A stretch of DNA of 64,000 nucleotides from Streptomyces sp. ML-6 (GTDB lineage Bacteria > Actinomycetota > Actinomycetes > Streptomycetales > Streptomycetaceae), in assembly GCF_030116705.1 (NCBI RefSeq), contig NZ_JAOTIK010000001.1:4182501-4246500 (forward strand), read 5' to 3'. The notes under the pieces are model-generated. The model was not told where the DNA came from. It saw only the letters and a list, made by a program, of their open reading frames with translations, and did not search any database. Shown here one piece after another: positions 19,799 to 27,784 of this stretch. Made by a program: the position numbers and the translations under genes. Each line of letters opens with the position of its first letter. The first letter of the stretch is position 1.

Positions 19799-20653
19799 TC
19801 ACGTGTCGAACTCGCCGACCCAGGAACGGTCCAGGAGGCGGACGGGCAGGTACTCGGACTCGACCTCGACGGGGAAGCCCGCGTCGTACGCGAGGCATGC
19901 GACGGCCAGCGGTCCGAGGGCCAGAAACCCCGCGAGGTCTCCCGAACGCTCCGGCGCGCTCCAGTACGCCTTGTGGAGTTCCAGTGCCTCCACGAGCGCC
20001 TGGTTGAACCCGGCGTGGTCCTTGCGCAGGAACTGGTGGAAGAGGTTGATCGGCGGATACCGCACGCACTGGAGCAGATGGCGCGGCGTGTGCGTGGCGA
20101 TGCCCGGATGGGACTGCTCGATGGCCGCCGTCAGCTTCTCCGGCAGCCCCGGCTGCTCGTGCCAGTACGTCTGCAGGGCGTCCACCCAGTGGTGGACGTA
20201 CGCGTCGTCCTCGGCACCGGACGACCGCAGGAGACCGAGCGGGACCCGGCACATCGCGTCCATGCGGGGCCGGTCCCGGCAGACGATGACGAACCAGAGC
20301 GTGGTCAGCCAGTTCTCGGCGTTGGCGTGGGGCTGGGGACCCGTGGCTCCGACAGTGCGCATCTCGTGTGCGATGCGCGCCTCGACCGAGCCCTCGGTGA
20401 CGGAGGCGGCGGCAAAGGCCGCCGTCCCCATCTGCATGGCGGAGACGGTCGCGTCCCACGTGTCGAAACGGTTGCCGCGCGGATTGAGGGCCTGGTTCGC
20501 CCGCACGTGCAGGAGTGCCCCGTCCAGTGCCGTGCCGACGGTCACGGGCGAGGAGGCCAGCTGCCGGAGGCTCGCCTCGAACTCCTCGGCCAGACGCTCG
20601 GCGGTCTGCTGGTCGACCGAGGGAACGGCGTGCCGCTCCACCATCACCGTCAC
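19799..20653 (-). CDS. Immunity-49 family protein
   Basis: A 284-residue cytosolic protein matching the Streptomyces Immunity-49 pattern from memory: MTVMVERHA start, RFDTWDATVSAMQMG, ATGPQ...NWLTTLWFVIVCRD, WVDALQTYW, RYPPINLFHQFLRKDH and the C-terminal ACLAYDAGFPVEVESEYLP. The family was defined from polymorphic toxin loci, where such proteins protect against a cognate toxin. No toxin is adjacent, so this is an orphan. It starts at GTG 6 nt after GGAG. Whether it acts as immunity or has another job is unknown. Confidence 0.82.
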   Translation of the reverse strand: MTVMVERHAVPSVDQQTAERLAEEFEASLRQLASSPVTVGTALDGALLHVRANQALNPRGNRFDTWDATVSAMQMGTAAFAAASVTEGSVEARIAHEMRTVGATGPQPHANAENWLTTLWFVIVCRDRPRMDAMCRVPLGLLRSSGAEDDAYVHHWVDALQTYWHEQPGLPEKLTAAIEQSHPGIATHTPRHLLQCVRYPPINLFHQFLRKDHAGFNQALVEALELHKAYWSAPERSGDLAGFLALGPLAVACLAYDAGFPVEVESEYLPVRLLDRSWVGEFDT

Positions 20654-20768
20654 GGGGTGCTCCTGTCAGTGGTTCAGCGGTTCAGTGGTTCCGAGAAGGA
20701 GCCTCCTCTCTATACGGTCCGATACCGGATCGGCGAATTCCGGAGCCCCGTGCGGCGTTCTGCTTGCG

Positions 20769-22001
20769 TCAGGGCCGGATGCCGTCGTACTGCAGGACGC
20801 GGTAGGGCGTCTTGCCGTGGTTCACGGACTGCCACTGCGAGGCGATCAGGGTCAGGGACGTGGCGCTCGCGCTGCCGGGGTGGATGTATCCGCCGTAGAG
20901 GAACGGGAGCTGGGGCTTGCCCCAGTGGTGCGGCGGGAGGGCGTCGCCGACGATCTGCACCTTGGGGGCGGTCCACACCGCGTCCGGACGGGGTGCGGTG
21001 CGGGTGCAGATCGAGTAGTCGTCCACGTCGAAGTAGCTCATGCAGTACGTGTCGCCGATCCGCTTGACGGAGAACTCGCCGATCTTGTTGCCCGACAGCA
21101 TGACCGACGGGGCCGCCGCCCGCGTCCACTGCCAGCGGCCGTCCAGGAAGGCCCAGTTCTCCTGGGCGCCGAAGTTGCCCGCGCGGAACTCGTCCGGCCG
21201 GATGCGGAACAGCTGGATCGCGCCGCCGTCGGCGGTGTTCGTGTGCGTGCCGTTCCAGCGCTTGGAGAAGATGTACAGCCAGCCGTCGGGGTCGATGCCC
21301 GCGAACGACCACATCCCGTACATGGACTGGTTCGTCCCCTGGGTGTCGCCGGCCCAGTGGTACGGGTAGTCCTGCCAGGTCACGCCGTAGTCGTCCGAGT
21401 AGGCGACGCCCGACATCAGTGAGCCGTCGTACCCGGCCGGAATGTTCTCCCACAGCGCCACGGACGTGTACTGGATGTAGGTGCGCCCGCCGAATTCGAT
21501 GCAGTCGTTCGGGATGCGGGTGATCTCGAAGCCGTGCCCGTTGTCGGCCCAGTGCGCGTAGTCGAGGCACTGCTTGGCGGCGCCGCCGGTGGGCATCGCC
21601 CAGGAGAACGAGATCGGGGTCCCGCCGGAGGCGTCGAAGGACGCCTGGTTCAGGATCACCGGGGATCCCAGGTAGGGGTCGGCCTGGGCGATCCCGCCGA
21701 ACGCGTCGCCGAACACGTAGCCCCAGGTGTTGTCGTGCTCCCGGTGGTAGGGGATCGCCAGGTCCCCGGAGCCGAGCCCCTGCGCGCTCGCCGAGTCGCC
21801 GGGCTGCTCGCACAGGGGCGTGCCCGTCTGGAGCAGCCGGGCGTCCGGGCGGTCGGGGGCCGTCCGGGCGGACCGGTCGTCGGCGGTCGCCGTGCCGGGG
21901 GCGGCACCCAGCAGGCCGGCTCCCAGGGCGAAGCCCATGCCCGCCTTGAGCGCCGACCGACGGGTGGTGTGCCGGTGGTCCGGCTGCGAGGGGGTGGGCA
22001 T
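20769..22001 (-). CDS. Tat-exported DUF4185 protein
   Basis: A 410-residue secreted protein. A twin-arginine signal TRRSALKAG is followed by a hydrophobic stretch ending in TATA. The mature part is a Trp/Tyr/Gly-rich beta protein with repeated blades: GSGDLAIPY, WGYVFGDAFGG, YIQYTSVALWENIP, GVAYSDDYGVTWQDYPY and YGGYIHPGS. This matches DUF4185, a five-bladed propeller-like glycosidase family, some members of which have been reported as D-arabinan-degrading enzymes (GH183). The start ATG has GGAGG 7 nt upstream. It lies downstream of the esterase and LGFP genes on the same strand. Confidence 0.82.
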   Translation of the reverse strand: MPTPSQPDHRHTTRRSALKAGMGFALGAGLLGAAPGTATADDRSARTAPDRPDARLLQTGTPLCEQPGDSASAQGLGSGDLAIPYHREHDNTWGYVFGDAFGGIAQADPYLGSPVILNQASFDASGGTPISFSWAMPTGGAAKQCLDYAHWADNGHGFEITRIPNDCIEFGGRTYIQYTSVALWENIPAGYDGSLMSGVAYSDDYGVTWQDYPYHWAGDTQGTNQSMYGMWSFAGIDPDGWLYIFSKRWNGTHTNTADGGAIQLFRIRPDEFRAGNFGAQENWAFLDGRWQWTRAAAPSVMLSGNKIGEFSVKRIGDTYCMSYFDVDDYSICTRTAPRPDAVWTAPKVQIVGDALPPHHWGKPQLPFLYGGYIHPGSASATSLTLIASQWQSVNHGKTPYRVLQYDGIRP

Positions 22002-22014
22002 GTTCGGTCCTCCG

Positions 22015-22130
22015 TGGGTCTGTGGGTCCGTGGGCCAGGGGGTTCGTGGGGCAGGAGGTTCGTGGGGTCAGGGGGTTCGTGGGGCAGGGTGGCGTGGGGC
22101 CGTCGGCCCGACGGTCCGACGGTCCGACGT
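22015..22130. repeat. GGGGGTTCGTGGGGCAG-type tandem repeats
   Basis: Between the esterase and DUF4185 genes, three imperfect copies of a 20-nt GGGGGTTCGTGGGGCAG unit (about 22037-22088) are flanked by shorter GTGGGTC and GTCCGACG copies. It looks like a slippage repeat; no terminator is visible, so read-through between the two genes remains possible. Confidence 0.6.
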
Positions 22131-22136
22131 CCGTGC

Positions 22137-23126
22137 CTACGCCTTGCGGAGTCGGGCGACGATGCCGTCGAGGTCGCGCTTGAACAGGTCGGGGCGGACG
22201 AAGTGGCCACCGGGCACCTCGTGCCACTCGTGCGGGATGTTCGCCTTGCCCAGCAGGCTGCGGAACTCCCGCTGACCGGCCAGGACCTGGGTCTCGTTGG
22301 CCGTGTCGAACCAGTTGATCGGGTCGGGGCTGGTGCCGGCGACCAGGAAGACCCGCTTGTTGCGGTAGCTCTCGATGCGCTGGACCGGGTTGTCGGCGCT
22401 GACCCGGGCCTCGTCCCACAGCGGTACGCCGTAGACCGTGCCGCCGCCCAGGTCGAGGGCGGCGGAGGACAGGTTGGCCCAGTGGGCGACCAGGCCGAAG
22501 TCGCGGCGCAGGCTGGCCGGTCCGGAGTGGGCGCTGACCGAGGCGAAGTGGCCGTAGTACTTGGCCGCGTACTTCAGCGCACCGAAGCCGCCCATCGAGA
22601 ACCCGGAGACGGCACGGCCGTTGTACTCGGCGTACGTACGGAAGTTCGCGTCGATCCACGGGAGCAGCTGGGCGATGTGGAACGTCTCCCAGTTGCGGGG
22701 GCCCACGTTGGAGCTGACCGGGTTGGAGTACCAGCCCGCGTGGCCGCCGTCGGGCATCACGACGATGATCGGCTTGCCCGCGGTCCAGTCGCGGATGCCC
22801 ATGCGGTCGAAGGTGATGAAGTCCTGGTCGGTGCCGCCGCCGTGGAAGAGGTAGAGGACGGGGTAGGTGCGTCCGCTGGTGTGGTAGCCGTCGGGGAGCA
22901 GGACGTTGACGCCCGGGTTCCAGCCGATCGCGTCGGTCTGGAAGCGGTAGTACCACATGCGGCTGTTGCTCTCGTTGCGGTCCACGATGCGCAGCCCGAA
23001 GCCGTCCCCCGCCGCCTGGGCCGCGGTGGCCGTTCCGAGGACGCCGGCCCCGCCGAGGGCCGCCGCGGCGGAGATTCCGCCGACGGTCTTCAGGACACTT
23101 CTGCGGGTGGGTCGGTGCTCGCTCAA
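22137..23126 (-). CDS. Tat-exported esterase, antigen-85/EstD-like alpha/beta hydrolase
   Basis: A 329-residue secreted alpha/beta hydrolase. Tat motif TRRSVLK is followed by an Ala/Gly-rich h-region ending AAQA. The fold is clear: VNVLLPDGY, YPVLYLFHGGGTDQDF with oxyanion loop, IIVVMPDGG, nucleophile S177 in GFSMGGFGAL, and the late His in VPGGHF. This is the esterase D/antigen-85 (mycolyltransferase) superfamily. The start is TTG, overlapping the preceding stop as TTGA with AGGAGG 5 nt upstream. It is therefore coupled to the LGFP-repeat gene. Substrate is not provable from sequence. Confidence 0.85.
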   Translation of the reverse strand: MSEHRPTRRSVLKTVGGISAAAALGGAGVLGTATAAQAAGDGFGLRIVDRNESNSRMWYYRFQTDAIGWNPGVNVLLPDGYHTSGRTYPVLYLFHGGGTDQDFITFDRMGIRDWTAGKPIIVVMPDGGHAGWYSNPVSSNVGPRNWETFHIAQLLPWIDANFRTYAEYNGRAVSGFSMGGFGALKYAAKYYGHFASVSAHSGPASLRRDFGLVAHWANLSSAALDLGGGTVYGVPLWDEARVSADNPVQRIESYRNKRVFLVAGTSPDPINWFDTANETQVLAGQREFRSLLGKANIPHEWHEVPGGHFVRPDLFKRDLDGIVARLRKA

Positions 23127-24202
23127 GATGACCTCCTGGGGGAAGAGGGAAGGGAGGAGGAAGGGGGAAGGGGGCAGTTGTCGGTGATCCAGGTGCCCCT
23201 CTCGGGGTTCCAGTGGATGGTGGCCTTCTGGAACTTCTGCGCCTTGCCGCCGCCCGCCTCGTCGGTCTCGTCGGTGAGGGGGTAGCCGAGAGCGGCCTCG
23301 TGCCCGGCGGCGTGGAAGGCGTCGTGGATCGCGCCGTGGACGGTGTGGGTGCCGGTCTGCGGGGACCAGAGGAACAGGCCGCGTTCGAAGAACTGGTAGC
23401 GGCCCCGGGTGCCGTCCGGCGCCGGTGCGGCGTCCGCCTCGTCCATGGTGGGGAATCCCCAGCGGCGTTCCGCGTCCGTGTCCCAGAACTTCCGCAGGAT
23501 GTCGCCGTGGATCGCGTGGGCCACGTCCGGGTGCCAGATGATGATCCCGTTCCGGAAGAGCTGGAAGCGTCCGCCGAGCGAGGAGTCCTCCTCGGCGCGG
23601 ACCGGTGCGCCGAGCGGTCCGTCGCTGCCGCCCAGGGCGGCGTACTTCGCGCCGATCGTGCCGTACGGCTGGAACGCCTCGGCCATCAGCTCCCGGGCGT
23701 AGCCCTCCGCCTGGCCGTAGCGCTCCGGGTACGCGGAGCGCTGGACGGCCTGGGCCAGTTCGCCCGCGGTGGCCCAGTCGGGCTCCATCTGCTGGGCCAC
23801 CTCGAAGAACTTGTTCGCGGCGTAGTCGACGTCGAGGCACTGGGCGGGTTCGCACCAGCCCATCGAGGGCCGCTGCTGGAAGACGCCGAGCGAATCCCGG
23901 TCCCCGCAGGCCAGGTTGTTCATGCGGGACTCGACCCAGCCCGTCTCGAATCCGGCGAGCATCACCTTGGCGGACACGCCGCGGCGCTGCCCGACCTCGT
24001 ACACCTTGCGGGTCACCGCGATGTCCCGGTTCGCCGGGATGTCGCAGAAGAGTTCGGCCGGGGCGGAGTTCCCCAGGGGGCCCGGTACGTCGCCCGCGCC
24101 CTGCGCGAACGCCGCCGGGTTGCCGAGGCCGGACATGGCCACGGCGATCAGCAGGACCGCTGATCTCCTCATCACGCGTCGTCGTTCGGTCGAGCCACGC
24201 AC
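23123..24202 (-). CDS. Secreted protein with lysozyme-like region and LGFP repeats
   Basis: A 359-residue exported protein: Sec-type signal peptide (MRRSAVLLIAVAMSGLG...AFA), then a helical region with QRRGVSAKVMLAGFETGW (a possible catalytic Glu), DSLGVFQQRP and LDVDYAANKFFEV as in transglycosylase-like proteins. At least three LGFP modules follow, recognised by GPLGAPV, RWGFPTMDE and ALGYPLTDE, each with a downstream F-[EQR]-x-G-x-[IL]-x-W motif. LGFP modules are known as cell-wall binding domains of mycolate-containing bacteria. The GTG start has AAGGAG at good spacing. First gene of the block with the esterase. Confidence 0.82.
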   Translation of the reverse strand: MRGSTERRRVMRRSAVLLIAVAMSGLGNPAAFAQGAGDVPGPLGNSAPAELFCDIPANRDIAVTRKVYEVGQRRGVSAKVMLAGFETGWVESRMNNLACGDRDSLGVFQQRPSMGWCEPAQCLDVDYAANKFFEVAQQMEPDWATAGELAQAVQRSAYPERYGQAEGYARELMAEAFQPYGTIGAKYAALGGSDGPLGAPVRAEEDSSLGGRFQLFRNGIIIWHPDVAHAIHGDILRKFWDTDAERRWGFPTMDEADAAPAPDGTRGRYQFFERGLFLWSPQTGTHTVHGAIHDAFHAAGHEAALGYPLTDETDEAGGGKAQKFQKATIHWNPERGTWITDNCPLPPSSSLPSSPRRSS

Positions 24203-24333
24203 GTGTCTGCTCCTTCGCGTCGGAACGGCCTTGTGCGGCCCGTCGGCCGACGGTCCGCAAGGTAGTCATGAGGTGACTGTCCGGCACATCCGGAACGATC
24301 CGGAGTGACAATCCGCGGCATGGGCGCCGATAC

Positions 24334-25887
24334 TCACCGCATGGGTGGGTCCGGCGACTTCGGCGGTTCGCAGTCGGGCACCCGGGGGTGGTCCGTCGTG
24401 CGCACGGCGGGCAACCAGGCCGAGGCGCGGTCGGAACCGGCCGGCAGCCGGACCCGGTACCACTGGGTGGAGCTCGCGTCGGACTCGTCGATGATGGGCG
24501 TCCCCCGGAGGAGCCGGCAGTGGACGGCGAGGACGTCGCCGTGCCACACCCGGGTCGGAACAACGTTGTCGATGGTGTACGGCCGGAGGGGGTCGATCGC
24601 CAGGCCGAGGCTGCACTGCGGACTCCGGTCGGTACGGCCCCGGCAGCCGTCGTCGGCGTTGAACACCCGGAGCCGCCCCGTCGGTTCGCCGAGCGCGTCC
24701 GGCGCGGCGCCGCCGACGGCGTGCGCCCAGACCGTCGCGGCCACCGCGCACACCGCGACGGCCACGGGGGCGGCTGCCGGGGCGGTACGGAGCCACCGGC
24801 GGCGACGTGCCGGGCGGGGTGTACGGGGAGGGCGGGGCGTACGCGTAGGGCGAGGCGACGGCGATGGCGATGGCTCCGGGTGGGGCGACGGCGACGGCTC
24901 CGGGCAGGGTGACAGAGACGATGACCGCGACGACGACCGTGCGGTGATGCGCGCCAGGATGCTCTCGGCGCTGTGCGCGGCGCGTTCGGCGTGGGTCGGG
25001 GCCAGGCAGTCGACGGCCAGGTCACGCCAGAACGGCGGCAGCGCACGGTCGATCCGCAGCGGTGCGCGCCCGGCGGCGTACTCCTGGACCGCCGCGCCGC
25101 GCGCCGTCGACGTCGCGCCGGGGAACGGCGAGGCGCCGGACGCGAACACCTCGTGGATCATGATGCCCAGGGCCCAGATGTCGGCGCTGGGCCGGACCTC
25201 CACGCCGTGTTCGCCGAGCGGGGCCCGCCAGCGCTCGGGCGGGAGGTAGTCCGGGGTGCCCATCGGCGGCGCGTACCCGTGGGTGCCGGCGGTGCCGGTC
25301 AGTTCGGTGGCGAGCCCGAAGTCCGACAGCCGGGGCGTGCCGTCGGCCATCAGCAGGATGTTCTCCGGCTTGAGGTCGCCGTGCACCCAGCCGCTGCGGT
25401 GCAGATGGGCCAGGCCCTCGCAGATCCCGGCGAACAGCCGGGCCACGTCCGCCTCCGCGACCCCGGCGTCGAACACCTCCCGCAGGCTGCGTTCGGCCCG
25501 CTCCATCACCAGCACGATCGCCCCGTCCAGGAACGCCCGGTCGGGATCGCTGATCACGACGGAGTCCAGCAGGCGGATCAGCCCCGGATGCCCGGCCCGG
25601 TGGCAGAGTTCGACCTCGCGCCGGGCGGTCTCCGCGACCTTGCGGGCCTGGCGCGGTGCGAGCCCGGCGGTCGGCAGGAACTTGAGCGCGACTTCTGCCG
25701 GCTCGTCGGGTGCGCCCTCCACCGGCTCCTCGGGCGGGCCTGTCGGAGCGCCGACGCGGCGGCCGGCGTGGACCGTCGCCCAGCCGCCGGACGCGATGGG
25801 CCCGGTGACCTCCCAACGGCCGACCCGATAGCCGTACGGGAGCGGCTCCGTGTGGTCGCTTTCCGATGTGTCGCCCCGCGCATGCAC
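24334..25887 (-). CDS. Transmembrane Ser/Thr protein kinase
   Basis: A 517-residue eukaryotic-type kinase: glycine loop IASGGWATVHAG, VALKF (K69), catalytic HGDLKPEN (D171), DFG (D189-G191), GTPDYLPPERW activation segment and DIWALGIMIHEVF. A Ser/Pro-Arg/Thr-rich juxtamembrane stretch, one transmembrane helix (around residue 395) and a short extracytoplasmic domain with three cysteines follow. GTG start with GGAGG 8 nt upstream. The FHA-domain gene lies immediately upstream on the same strand, so kinase and phosphothreonine reader are probably partners. Confidence 0.9.
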   Translation of the reverse strand: MHARGDTSESDHTEPLPYGYRVGRWEVTGPIASGGWATVHAGRRVGAPTGPPEEPVEGAPDEPAEVALKFLPTAGLAPRQARKVAETARREVELCHRAGHPGLIRLLDSVVISDPDRAFLDGAIVLVMERAERSLREVFDAGVAEADVARLFAGICEGLAHLHRSGWVHGDLKPENILLMADGTPRLSDFGLATELTGTAGTHGYAPPMGTPDYLPPERWRAPLGEHGVEVRPSADIWALGIMIHEVFASGASPFPGATSTARGAAVQEYAAGRAPLRIDRALPPFWRDLAVDCLAPTHAERAAHSAESILARITARSSSRSSSLSPCPEPSPSPHPEPSPSPSPRPTRTPRPPRTPRPARRRRWLRTAPAAAPVAVAVCAVAATVWAHAVGGAAPDALGEPTGRLRVFNADDGCRGRTDRSPQCSLGLAIDPLRPYTIDNVVPTRVWHGDVLAVHCRLLRGTPIIDESDASSTQWYRVRLPAGSDRASAWLPAVRTTDHPRVPDCEPPKSPDPPMR

Positions 25888-26055
25888 CGTTCTCGCCTCC
25901 GGTCCCCCCGCCCGCCCGCCCGCACCGAGGCGTGCCGCCGCCGCACACGGTGGGCCCGCGGTGTTCCGTGGGCCCGCGGTCTTCGTGATCCTGCCGCAGC
26001 GCCCCGGGGGCCCGCAGCATTTCGCGAGCCCGGGGCTCAACTGCCCCTTGCTCTG

Positions 26056-26901
26056 CTACCGTTCGCGGGCGCGGGTGGCGGCCCGGGGCGGGAGCAGCGC
26101 CAGATGTTCCTCCCGTACGAGTCCGAACCGCAGCGCGATCCCGACGAGCGCCTCCCGTTTCCCGTTGCGGCGCGCCCCTCCCGGTCCGTTCCCGGCCGGG
26201 GTGCTGATCCGCATCTTCTCCTCGGCGAGGTAGTCGATGTGCGAGCTGACCGCCCGGGCCCGCAACCGGCCGCACGCGACGTGCCCCCGGAGCCGTTCGA
26301 CGATCTGCGGGGTGGTCGGGACCGCGACCGGCGACTCGTCGCGCAGCCGCGGCTCGCAGAGCGCGACCAGGACCAGGAAGTAGAGGGCCGTCTCGTCCAG
26401 CGAGTACGCCATGACGGTGCGGCCGTCCCCCGGCCCCGCCGGGCCGTCGGGGTCCAGGTAGACGTGGTCGGGGGCGAACACCTGGAAGGCGACGGTGGTG
26501 TCGCGGCGGGTGGGCAGCACGACCCGGGAGAACTCGAAGGGGATCGGGGCACCGGCCCGCCGGGGCGGGACCCGCAGGTACTCCCCGGCTCCCTCCGGGT
26601 TCTCCACCAGGTAGCTCTGGGTCGTGCTGTGGTTGCTGAGCTGCCAGTGGTCGTCCGTCACCCGGATCTCGCCGGCCAGCCGGGAGATGGCCTCGTCGTC
26701 CAGGCGCAGTTCGACCGGGATCGTCGCGGAGCCCCGCCCGAAGCGCGCCGTTTCCCCCGGGCCGAGCCGCAACGTCACCGGGTCGCCGCACGGTGCTCCC
26801 CCGACGGCACCGCTCGGCTGCGGCAGATAGATCACTACCCCGCTCAGTGCCCCCACCTCGCCCCGTGTCGGGTGACTCCCACGCCCTCGAACGTTACCCA
26901 T
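26056..26901 (-). CDS. FHA-like domain protein, partner of the adjacent kinase
   Basis: A protein of up to 281 residues. The N-terminal half has an FHA-like beta-sandwich: ETARFGRGS (the conserved Gly-Arg of the phosphopeptide loop), ISRLAGEIRVTDDHWQLSNHS and YLVENPEGAGEYL. The C-terminal half is helical, with a winged-helix-like segment (IVERLRGHVACGRLRARAVSSHIDYLAEEKMRI is one continuous stretch at about residues 200-235). The start is uncertain: ATG 26901 is used, and GTG 26853 would begin just before the conserved GVVIYLPQP stretch. Probably reads the phosphorylation state set by the downstream kinase. Confidence 0.75.
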   Translation of the reverse strand: MGNVRGRGSHPTRGEVGALSGVVIYLPQPSGAVGGAPCGDPVTLRLGPGETARFGRGSATIPVELRLDDEAISRLAGEIRVTDDHWQLSNHSTTQSYLVENPEGAGEYLRVPPRRAGAPIPFEFSRVVLPTRRDTTVAFQVFAPDHVYLDPDGPAGPGDGRTVMAYSLDETALYFLVLVALCEPRLRDESPVAVPTTPQIVERLRGHVACGRLRARAVSSHIDYLAEEKMRISTPAGNGPGGARRNGKREALVGIALRFGLVREEHLALLPPRAATRARER

Positions 26902-27114
26902 CCCGCCGGAGTGGTCCCCGTCCGGATTCCGGTCGTTCTGGGGGCATTGGCGGGGCGTCCGCCACGAGGGGGAGCTGTCTCGAAAAGGAGGTGTCCGGCA
27001 GGGATTATTCGCCAGGGAAGGCCGTTTTGTCCGCTTCGGCGAGCTGGCTTGATCCAGCGCATCGATCGAACCGGGCCACCGGCCGCCCCCGCGCCGGGTG
27101 CCGCCGCACCGGCT

Positions 27115-27375
27115 TCAGCTCCTCGCCCCCTCCCCGTCGAGGGGTTCGGCGAAGTGGTCGAACTCGCCGGCCACGACGCCCTTGGTGAACGCCTCCCACT
27201 TGGTCCGGGTGGTCGTGACGATGTTGATGGGGTCACCGGTCTCGCGGAGGTAAACGAGTTCGTCCGGCCCGAAGGCGATCTCGATCCAGGGCCCGGGCCC
27301 CTCCGCGTCCTCGGGTGCGGCCCGGACCCAGGTGAGGTCGGTGGGGATGCCGGATGCGTCGGGGGCGTCAGTCAT
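27115..27375 (-). CDS. DUF397-like small protein (divergent copy)
   Basis: An 86-residue protein ending in TKWEAFTKGVVAGEFDHF, which resembles the C-terminal half of DUF397 proteins; the N-terminal half (WIEIAFGPDELVYLRETGDP) keeps the beta pattern. DUF397 proteins accompany WhiJ/BldB-type regulators in Streptomyces. It overlaps the end of the next DUF397 gene by 8 nt and is probably co-translated. Confidence 0.72.
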   Translation of the reverse strand: MTDAPDASGIPTDLTWVRAAPEDAEGPGPWIEIAFGPDELVYLRETGDPINIVTTTRTKWEAFTKGVVAGEFDHFAEPLDGEGARS

Positions 27376-27589
27376 GGGAGCGGTCCTCCTTGATGGTGCG
27401 GACGAGGGCGGCCCAGGCGGTGGGTGTGGTGCGGAGGACCGTCCTGGTGGGGTCGGCGGATTCGGTGAGGCCGATCGTGCCGGGGGTGGGGACGGCCACG
27501 GGTATGCATGCTTCGCCCTGCGCGCAGTAGGACGACTTCTGCCAGGCGGGCGCGGCCCGGCCCTGGGTGAGGTCGGGGGCGTCAGTCAT
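27368..27589 (-). CDS. DUF397 domain protein
   Basis: A 73-residue protein with the DUF397 signature WQKSSYCAQGEACIPVAV followed by IGLTESADP and TPTAWAALVRTI. It overlaps both neighbours by 8 nt. It is a close paralogue of the gene just upstream (WQKSSYCAQGNSCIHVA), so the pair arose by recent tandem duplication. Likely a small partner of the XRE regulator. Confidence 0.85.
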   Translation of the reverse strand: MTDAPDLTQGRAAPAWQKSSYCAQGEACIPVAVPTPGTIGLTESADPTRTVLRTTPTAWAALVRTIKEDRSHD

Positions 27590-27773
27590 GGGGAAGGCCC
27601 TTCTTGATGGCGTGTAGGAGGGCGGCCCAGGCGGTGGGTGTGGTGCGGAGTACTGCCCCGGTGGGATCGGCGGATTCGGTGAGGCCGATCGTGCCGGGAG
27701 TGGGGGCGGCCACGTGTATGCAGGAGTTGCCCTGTGCGCAGTAGGACGACTTCTGCCAGGTGGGAGAGGGCAT
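27582..27773 (-). CDS. DUF397 domain protein
   Basis: A 63-residue DUF397 protein from the ATG at 27773, preceded by AAGGAACC, 11 bp after the XRE regulator stop. It contains WQKSSYCAQGNSC, TPGTIGLTESADPTG and TPTAWAALLHAI. The C-terminus overlaps the next DUF397 gene by 8 nt, a junction repeated at the following gene, which supports duplication of a unit including its boundary. Confidence 0.87.
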   Translation of the reverse strand: MPSPTWQKSSYCAQGNSCIHVAAPTPGTIGLTESADPTGAVLRTTPTAWAALLHAIKKGLPHD

Positions 27774-27784
27774 CTCGGGTTCCT

